From contig VJWM01000106.1 in the NCBI GenBank assembly GCA_010909165.1, positions 620,001 through 684,000 of the forward strand: a stretch of 64,000 bases of DNA. The letters run 5' to 3'. Each line of letters opens with the position of its first letter. The first letter of the stretch is position 1. The notes beneath the pieces were generated by a model. It ran no database searches. It was not told the origin of the DNA and saw only the letters and a program-made list of their open reading frames with translations. This document shows positions 56,414 to 64,000 of the stretch, piece by piece. Source of the DNA: Anthoceros angustus (Eukaryota; Streptophyta; Anthocerotopsida; Anthocerotales; Anthocerotaceae). The position numbers and the translations under genes were made by a program.

Positions 56414-59310
56414 CAGCCAAGTGTTGGACTTCAACTGCTGTATATGATCGGCAAGTTCTTGCTGCTTGTTGAGGACCTTGGTCAAAGTCTGGCGACAGGT
56501 GCAGGTGCTTTTTGAGTTTCTTGAGAGAAGAAGTGAGAGCCCCTCAAATTGGGTTGTTGTGGTAGTTACCTTCTTGGTTTCAGCAAGCTCAGCTTCGAGA
56601 GTTTGGATTCTTTCGTCTGAATCGTTCTTCTCTTTCTCGTGTGGAGGAGGACCTTGGGTGCTGAGCCTCTTGACCTCCTCTTCCAGGTCTGTAACTCTGG
56701 TCTTGATGGTGGCGGATGGCTTCAAAATTGGGCGGATTGCTGGGGAGTCCAAATGCGATCTGCCCTTCCACTTTCTCCAAAGTTGCTGACAAGGTTGGGC
56801 CAGGGGAGACAGGAAGACGGTAATGAAATAGGTGTAGAGGAAGACAAAAAATTGATAGACTCTCCGCGCAATGCTCTTGGCATCTGCAAACAGATTAGCC
56901 GAGGTGTGCATTCAGCCTTTTTCTTAGACAGTTCGGGTGAAGTTTTGTTTGCAGAAATAAGTGCTCTAAGAAGAGATAGATGATCACCTCACCTTTGCCA
57001 GAGTATGATCCATCGTGCTTAATACCTGAAGAACTGCTATTACCCTGATAGAGCACAAGCGCAATGTACAGCAAACTTTATTTCAATGGGATGCACAAGA
57101 ACCTTGCCCCCACCAGGGGCTTAAACGCAACGTAGGTAATCTTATGAGAGATAATTGTAAATGTACTTGTTTTAATCAGCTGTATCCACGAACCTGTTCC
57201 ATATTTCTAAAAATTGACACACCACCATCCGGAGCATGATGCAAGCTTGCATCAGATGCACTGCCTGAAGTTTCCCCCTCCTTACCCTAAAAGATAGAAA
57301 CACATCCATATCAGCTCGGATCCAAAAAAAGAATCACTTAAAAAAACTCATAAAAAATATCTAGTAGTAAAATTTAGCTTACTTTTCCTAAGTTAGAGGG
57401 ATTCGAAACTGAAATAATCTTGGTATTCAATTCATTTCCTTCAACTACAGCCTGTAAACAAAAGGTGTTCTTGTGTCCTAAAGTTTGGACAAAATAGCTT
57501 TTCAGGTATAACTTGAATTCAAAATCATTATATGGAGTGACAAGAGAAGAATTTTACTTTCAAGATCTCATGGTCATTCCATGGTCCTTTGTCAGACTTT
57601 AAACAACCACCTTCATTTGAGCATGTGCATGTACCGCCCAAAAAGTCAGGTAACTGGCTGCAAATAGACAAAGCCCAAGTTTATATTTCGTTACATGTTC
57701 CTTGGATGTGAGAATTCAATAAATCTATTAATAAATCAATATTCACCTTGCATCTATGATGTCCAAAAGTTTGTGCTGGTATTTACTTCCTAATACCTGC
57801 AAAATAATAATTTTTAAATCAAAATTTTAATTTTTATGTATTTTATTTTATGAAAAATGTATATTTTTAAAAGCTGATAAAATGATTACGTGGATTTTTG
57901 TTGTTGTTTTTGGATCAAGAAAGCCTTTTATAGTTGTCCAAAGCATCTTAAAACCAGGCCCAGCATTTATAATAAACATTCTATGCAATGTCTGCAAAAA
58001 CATAAAATTTCTTATCAATACTTTTTATGAGGTACTAAGCTTGCAAGTGTCAACTCACTTATAAAGATGCACCATAGTGTGAATTTTAATTACCTCTGGA
58101 TAGTTGTCACCATCAACTTTTTGAATGCTAAGAATTAAGTCACGAGCAGATTTGCTAAAGTTTTTTAGACCCTGTACATCCATGACAAAATCATGTTTAA
58201 AATCACGATGGAATCAACCTGTGAAATGAACATTGATTATGCAATAAATAATATTGGATAGGAAACATACCACACCAGCGACATCCAAAATTGTTGTTGT
58301 TGAATCAATGTGTTTCTTAGCAGAAATTGAGCATGCCGGGAATTTTCTCAATAACGTTCGTTCAAATTCTATTATGTGGTACTTCATATATCTGTCAAGT
58401 GTTGTAACTTGCATAAGCTTAGCAGGATCTACTTTTCCAATTCTTTCAATGTACACCGGCCTCCCTTCTTTGTCAACCCCATGATGCCCTTGCGGATAAT
58501 ACTTCCTTACTTCATCAAGCTCCTTAAAATCAAAATCCTGAATAAGGAATTGATTAATTTTTATAAAATTATTATTAAAAATCAATCAACAGCTGAAATA
58601 TTAAAATACCTGTTCAATAGTATCAACTCCATTTTCCTTTCTCCAATGCAACATGTCAGCCCACATTTGTTTGCTTTTTCCAAGATCAAACTTACGAGCT
58701 CGTAGAAATCTTCAGTGAGAAAGAACTGGTTCAGTCGAATTTTAAAACATAATTCAAGATTCATGTTCAGTGGTTTGTGACAATCCTGATATTTTCATAA
58801 AGTTCATTTTATATTGAAAGCTTCCTAGTCTCATCATGATAGTATCAATATGAGATGCTCTTTTTTTGCTAATCAACATGAGACACTCTAGGAGAAAGGG
58901 TGTTCATTATGACATGGTAAAAGAAGTATTGCTACTTACCGTAGCATCATATGATAATCGTCATGTTGGGTAGGCAATAAGTTATCATTTTCGAGCATTT
59001 TGCGGAACATTTCCACAACATTTTGTTCTTGTTCATCCCTTACATCAGTGATGGATAACGACAAAATTCGTTCTTCTCGAGTGCGTCTTCTTTTTTTCAA
59101 AGATTGTTTAATTCGAGAAGCAAACATTGCCGCTTTGGTGGATCCCAATTTTCCAGATGTAGCTTTAACAAGCAATCTATTATCTTCAATCGTGGGTCTC
59201 TCTTCACTTGTATCTCCATTTCCTTCTTCTTCCCCATCGACTTTGCCATGTCCTGACGATGTTGATGCAGATGGAGCCAATGTTTCTATAGGCTCCAATG
59301 CTACCACCAT
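56414..59310 (-). CDS. Sec14-like phosphatidylinositol transfer protein, SFH/nodulin type
   Basis: Sec14-nodulin proteins exchange phosphatidylinositol and phosphatidylcholine and organise phosphoinositide signalling in polarised growth. Eleven exons join in frame: 59,310-58,940; 58,709-58,610; 58,537-58,271; 58,171-58,094; 57,991-57,890; 57,796-57,747; 57,657-57,558; 57,451-57,383; 57,286-57,194; 57,044-56,993; 56,883-56,414; at least 584 aa. Order: basic N-terminus, CRAL-TRIO-N ([20 protein letters not shown]), the Sec14 domain ([60 protein letters not shown]), a variable linker, a hydrophobic stretch ([18 protein letters not shown]) and a C-terminal coiled coil. The last exon is uncertain: the frame may stop in retained intron or continue downstream of 56,360. 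Introns are strongly AT-rich, unlike those of its neighbours. Confidence 0.88.
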
Positions 59311-59659
59311 TGGTTGTCGAGGGAGAATATTAAAATACTTATATCATGTTATATAGCAACTCTGATCCAAATATTTGTATAACCACCTCCATCGCATGAT
59401 ATACGGGCACAAACAAAGTGGAGCAAAAGAGAGCAGCATTGTAAGCCATCAGTTTTTGAAACGTTGGCGGCCTCCACACGAGATGTTATCCTTGGTTGCA
59501 TAAGCCATGTCCGGAGTCCGGAGTCCGGAGTAGGGACGAGACACGCCCAGAAAACTAGTTGAGAGGATACAAAATCCTCGAATCCTTGAGGAATATCCAC
59601 CAATTTGCAGATGTTGTGCTTGAAAGGTTCTGACTCGGTTTTGCAAGCACGCTTGCATT

Positions 59660-61431
59660 AGGCGGGGAACTAGGGCTTTGTTAAGCTAAAGGAAACCCTA
59701 AAATGTAACCATTGGAACGGGTAGCATCGTGGAGCATCATCGTGCAGTCACAGTTGAAACGTACACACACGTTGAGAGTAGAGGACATGGCCTACTGGCA
59801 AAGGTGAGGGGCGGGGGTGAGCGGAAGGGAATCGTGCCATGGCCTGTTCACAAGGACGACGCTTCCCGAACACGCTACAAGTAACAAATACCCTTAACTA
59901 GGGCATCGATCACACGTCTCCCACAGGGCCACCAGCTGCAACAGTGGTTAGGGTCACAGCGGAGCACAGCACGGAACTACCACGTCTTTGCAGCCATGAG
60001 CCCAACATGATGTTGCGGCTGTTGCCTGTGAACGGGGAGGTGGCGGGGGCGGGCGAGGGCGCGGGCCGCGAGGGAGCCTCGCAACAGCACAGTAACAGCA
60101 CATTCAGGCACAACAGTTTGCACAACCCACGACACCAGTAATGAAAGAACGACGCGGGCAACGGACTGTACGCCTTCCGTTCCTGAAGCGGCCATAGCAA
60201 CAGGAACACAACAGTTGCAGCCCACGATACCTGAACGATGTGCAAAGCCAACAGTGGGGCTGTACCTTCGGTCCTGGCTTCAGCAACACGGGGCCATGGC
60301 AATAGGAACAGGGGCCCTTCGTGAGGAGGCCAGGCCCCACGTTGTGCAACCGCTAACGGTTCCGAGTACGAGGAATGCATAGCACGAGCTCGAGCGAGCG
60401 AGCTACAGCTAGCTTGAACTAGGTCAAACCACGATCAGCAGCGAAAAGAGACATGTATGAAGCTTCCAAATGGGGCGGAAGAAATTTGCAACAAATACGG
60501 ATTACAACTTCTGGAAACGACTGGAACATCCGCAATGCCAACTACAGCCCCTGCAATTAACGGGTGCGAGAAGGGAAGCACCTCTGGAATGGCCAGATCG
60601 CGCTGCTCCGCACCCAAAATTTGTCCGCAGCAGAGACTAGCTATCACTAAGGCCTGGCTGAAAAAATGATTTCCACCTTATTCAGAGCTTCGAGGCGCTT
60701 CTTCCCAAAACACATCCTACAGCCAGGATCACCTCAAATATTCTACTATCACAATTTTCTGCCTTGGGAAGAACACGCCGGTGGCCTAGCTACAAAACTT
60801 GACTGGGCAAAAGTGCTGAGGATTTTCGGAGCCCACTTTTCGCACTTCCACACTCCCACCTCCAGGGCTCGCAACAACATCTCGGTCCAAAAACTTGTGC
60901 AAAACACATTGCACGCATGTACAAAGGCGGCTGTACAACAGTTTCGAAGGAAGCACCTTCCTCCAGCTTCCAACAGAGCGCCGCGGCCGGACAAACCTCC
61001 TTCTCCAAACGACCTCCCCTCCCTAATTCTCCACTCCCACCGTCCCCCTCACTTCCCGACGCAGGCTTGCCCCGCTGAAGCAAATATTGAGAGCCCTGAC
61101 TGAACGGATGAAACATGAAGCCCGTGGGCACGAAACCTGGGGCAGACCCTTCAGACACGCCCTTCGGCAAGCACAAGCAGGGCAGCTTCACCCACAGGAA
61201 AGCAAAGAATCCCAGGACAGCAGCTCCGGTAAGGCCCAAGCTCAACATTCCAGACTAGACCGGAAGCCCAAGCCGTGCTGCAGCCACAGCCCGCTACCCC
61301 CCAGAAGTATTTACAACAGAGACCAGGCCCAGCAACCAGAAAGGAAGGAGCGCAAGCACCACCGACTCGCTTCTTCCAAAAGCGCCGCCGGCTCCTCAAA
61401 GACAAGAGGCCGAGACGCAAGCCATCCCCGA
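59660..61431. other. Intergenic between SFH and SMR genes; no gene seen
   Basis: Several ORFs of 60-156 codons exist on both strands, but they overlap, are Ala/Pro/Cys-rich and show no family signature. The part nearest the SMR stop is probably its 3' UTR. Just left of it (59,515-59,537) is a triple ggagtcc repeat in the SFH leader. Confidence 0.4.
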
Positions 61432-61875
61432 CTACTTCTTAAAAAGCGGCAGCTTGCTCTCCATGGAAGAGAAGAACTCATCAATGGCCGAGTAGTCAGG
61501 AGTGAAGAAGTTGTCCCCGACAACAGCAACCTTCCTCCTAGCCTTAGCCCGGGGCTTCCTGGGAGCCGGAGGGCAGTCAATCACCATGGGCAACCTGAAG
61601 TGCTTCCCCTTCGGCGTCTCACACCCCCGGCTAGCGGCCCCAAATTCCTCCTCGTCCTCCCCAAGACTGCTGCTCCCCGGCGACACTGGCTCGGAATTAT
61701 CTTGCAACAAGCAGCCCCGCAGCCTCCCGGTCTCGATAGGCCGCAGCGACAGCCCGGGAACACACACAAAGGTGTCTATCGACAGCCTCCTCCTACTCTG
61801 GTCGCCGCCGTCCTCTCGCTCCTGCGAGAGGGAGTGGGTCACGCTCGTGTACCCATTGGAAGGTGTGGGAGCCAT
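61432..61875 (-). CDS. SIAMESE-related cyclin-dependent kinase inhibitor (SMR)
   Basis: Plant-specific CDK inhibitor that restrains mitotic cycles and promotes endoreduplication. Single-exon, 147 aa. The diagnostic SMR blocks are in order: GCETPKGKHFRLP (about residues 84-96), CPPAPRKPR (101-109) and FFTPDYSAIDEFF (123-135), the last resembling the ICK/KRP-like CDK-binding motif. The N-terminus is Ser-rich. An acidic patch (GEDEEEFG) precedes the first block. The 5' side (61,876-62,700) is GC-rich with purine and GGCA repeats and probably contains its leader and promoter. Confidence 0.88.
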   Translation of the reverse strand: MAPTPSNGYTSVTHSLSQEREDGGDQSRRRLSIDTFVCVPGLSLRPIETGRLRGCLLQDNSEPVSPGSSSLGEDEEEFGAASRGCETPKGKHFRLPMVIDCPPAPRKPRAKARRKVAVVGDNFFTPDYSAIDEFFSSMESKLPLFKK

Positions 61876-62099
61876 TACAGCCGCCCTACTCTACCCCAAC
61901 CAGGCTCGCGCGCTCCACAATACCTCCTCCCCTCAACCCTAGCAAGCTCCTCCGAACCCGCCGCCCCTTCCCCAGCCTTCCCTGGCCAAGAACGTGCACC
62001 GCCGACAGGACAAAATTCCCCTTCCTCCTCGCAAACTCCTCCAATTGACCTCCCTTCCCCTCCGAAGGCCTCCAAAAATTAAGCCACCCACCGACTAAC

Positions 62100-64000
62100 C
62101 AACCCGATCACCAATCACGCCACAAGAGCACAGAAACGCCACCGCAGCAGCACAGAAACCTCCGCGCCGCTATCAAATTCCTCCCTACCAAGCCGGCCGG
62201 CTCAAGACGAAACTGAATCCGCCGCACCCGACCTCGACGCAGCTGAGGCGCAGAAAAGAAACCTCTCCTCCTCCCGCCGCCTCAGCCCAAGGGTAACAAG
62301 GCAACCGGCCTCCGCGAATCCGCAACCGAGCTTGCTCAAAAATGAGACGAGGAAGGCGCGCGGAAGCAGCAGGGGCGGCGGCGAGGCCGGAAAGCAGCAA
62401 CCTCCTTGGCTTCACGCTTCGGCAGTAAGACGAAGGCGCAGGAGCAGGAGCCGGAAAGCTGTGAAATTGCAGCGACTCCGGCGAGGGCAAGAATGAAGCA
62501 GGAGGCGAGACGGAATTGGGTGAAGAACACGGCGAGGAGGAAAGAGAGGAGGCAAGCGGGCGCCGGTGTGTCAGGCGCAGGCAGGCAGGCAGGCAGAAGC
62601 AGCAGGCAGGCAAGCAAGCAAAGCTAGAGGCACGCACCACACAGGCAGGCTCTACTCTCACTCGAAAGCCGAAGGCTGCAGGCTCCTGCCTCTAGGCCAG
62701 CCACTGGGCCTTCTTCCCCTTCCCTTCCCTTCCCTTCCCAGTCCCAGGACTAAACGTTCTCGCCTCTGAGTCCGCGCCCGCACGGCCGCGGCGGCAGCGC
62801 TAGGCCGGGCGCCGGCCCAGAGGCCCCCCGGGCAGGAGAGAGAGAAACCCCTGCCCGCTGGCCCGGAGGGCCGCGGGCAGCCCCCGCCTGCGCCACCTTC
62901 TTGGCACCTCACCTACCCGTAAACCCGTAACCCTACCCCATCGGGGCCCGGGCGCCCACCATCATCATCATGACATGATGCCATGCTGGCTCCCCATCCA
63001 CGCTCATGATGGGCCGGCCGTACCCTGGAGAGAGCATGCCACGCCACATGCAATCCGCCGTTTCGGAAAGACGGAGGAAAGAAAGAAGGGTTCGGCGGTT
63101 CGGCCCGTTTCGGGCCGCCTCACCTTGGAGCGATCGCCTCCGACCCTCCGATCCTCCGATCCTCCGACCCTCCGATCCTCCGATCCATGGGGGTTTGAAT
63201 TACCCGCGACAGACGCCTCGCTCGCCACCTACCCTACCCGCCGATATCTTTAGCGGGCGGGTCGCTACCTCTGACGGATTTGGAGCTAAGCTCGCTGGAT
63301 TTGGCACCGCACATGGCGATCTCACATGGGGCCATGGAAAGACATCTTTCCGGGAGTCAACCGCGCCGCCAAACCCGTCATTTATTTTATCCGACCCGAT
63401 CCCGCTCCCCGCCGAAACTGCGATGGGGCCCCGGTCCGGCCCGGTCCGGCCGGCCCGGTTCGGGCTTCGGGGCCCGGGATCGGGCGGGGCGGGGAACAAA
63501 ATCACGGGCCGCCCGTGATCTGGTGCGTGGCCTGTCAGAGCCCGAAACCCGAAATCGAGCCCGCGACCGCTAACTTAGCGCGGTCCCACCGGGGCCCGGG
63601 CCGGGCGCTAACTTAGCTCCCACGAGGCGTCACATCACGCTTCTGCCAATCATGAGACCCACATCGCATATTCAATTGGGCCTCACTCCACTCCGATTCG
63701 ACCAGGCAACGCTTAGCCGGGCGCCCGGCCTTCTCTCTTTCTGTACGCCGCCGTCTACTACTTTAGCGGCGTAGATCTGGAGGTCCGGTTCGGTTCGGGT
63801 CGGTTCGGGTCGGGGGCCACGTACGTACCTACCACCCGCCCGCCCTACCCACCTCCCAACCCGGACCAGGGCTGCTTCCGGGAGCCTACACGCGTCCACC
63901 GTCGACCGGGTCTCGCCGGTCGCCGGACCGAACCCCAGTTAATCGCGCGCTACGCGTCGGCGTCAGGGAACGGCCGCGTCCTGGCGCCGATTGACCGGGG
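62100..64000. other. GC-rich window end without a recognisable gene
   Basis: The stretch has a GGCAGGCA simple repeat (62,578-62,625), a ccctt/cccttccc run (62,715-62,740) and a ctccgatc/ctccgacc minisatellite of about 9 bp (63,140-63,185). It also has very GC-rich ccggcccggtccgg sequence (63,425-63,610) and cggttcgggtcggttcgggt (63,790-63,810). gctaacttagc occurs twice (63,569 and 63,607). Frames are low-complexity; I call no gene. Confidence 0.5.

Noticed and set aside
59910-60380. 156-codon minus-strand ORF with hydrophobic segments
   Set aside because: Cys/Leu/Pro-rich, no homologous family recognised, and overlapped by equally long frames on the other strand; not enough to call a gene.
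62185-62661. 158-codon minus-strand ORF near the SMR gene
   Set aside because: It is Cys/Pro/Ala-rich from GGCA repeats and lies where the SMR leader is expected; no conserved motif.

Overview
This is nuclear DNA of a land plant. It carries a nuclear petC with a transit peptide, spliced genes with GT/AG introns mostly about 60-200 bp long, a PLS-class PPR gene, a SIAMESE-related cell-cycle inhibitor, an SFH-type Sec14 protein and Arabidopsis-type CCCTAAA telomere repeats. Short introns, dense genes and a very repetitive PPR protein suggest a seed-free plant, perhaps a Selaginella-like lycophyte or a bryophyte. That placement is inference.

Positions 1-23,700 are repeat territory. Two minus-strand Ty3/gypsy elements with unusually long LTRs (about 3.5-4 kb) form an LTR-internal-LTR-internal-LTR array. 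Element A (internal 2,451-8,484) keeps decayed gag, protease, RT, RNase H and integrase. Element B (internal 12,028-15,052) has lost RT to integrase. Element B has a perfect tRNA-Asp-type primer binding site, and all LTRs have TGTGGAA/TTCCACA ends. The LTRs themselves hold a broken but recognisable protein-coding region downstream of the LTR TATA box and upstream of the PBS. A related ORF lies just outside the array at 18,999-19,628. Then come an inverted LTR fragment, a transposon-protein fragment with a GHGKG motif, an AT-rich stretch, a large interstitial telomeric array with a homogenised variant block, and the 5' end of another retroelement.

Positions 24,000-62,000 are gene-rich: F-box protein (+), a TPR-like fragment (-), PPR protein (-), CAAX protease RCE1/FACE2 (+, 8 exons), Rieske PetC (-, 5 exons), TRAF-type zinc-finger protein (-, 2 exons), xylulose kinase (+), mitochondrial Lon (-, 20 exons), mitochondrial ATP synthase delta subunit (-, 2 exons), WRAP73 (-, 6 exons), a catalytically altered Harbinger-transposase-derived gene (+), EBP2 (+), a decayed second copy of the Harbinger-derived locus, a Sec14-nodulin protein (-, at least 11 exons) and an SMR CDK inhibitor (-). 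These are housekeeping, organelle and regulatory genes; nothing suggests a co-regulated cluster. The right end (62,100-64,000) is GC-rich and I see no gene in it.

Exon boundaries were worked out by eye from reading-frame continuity and GT/AG sites. They could be off by a base or two in places. No database search was possible.
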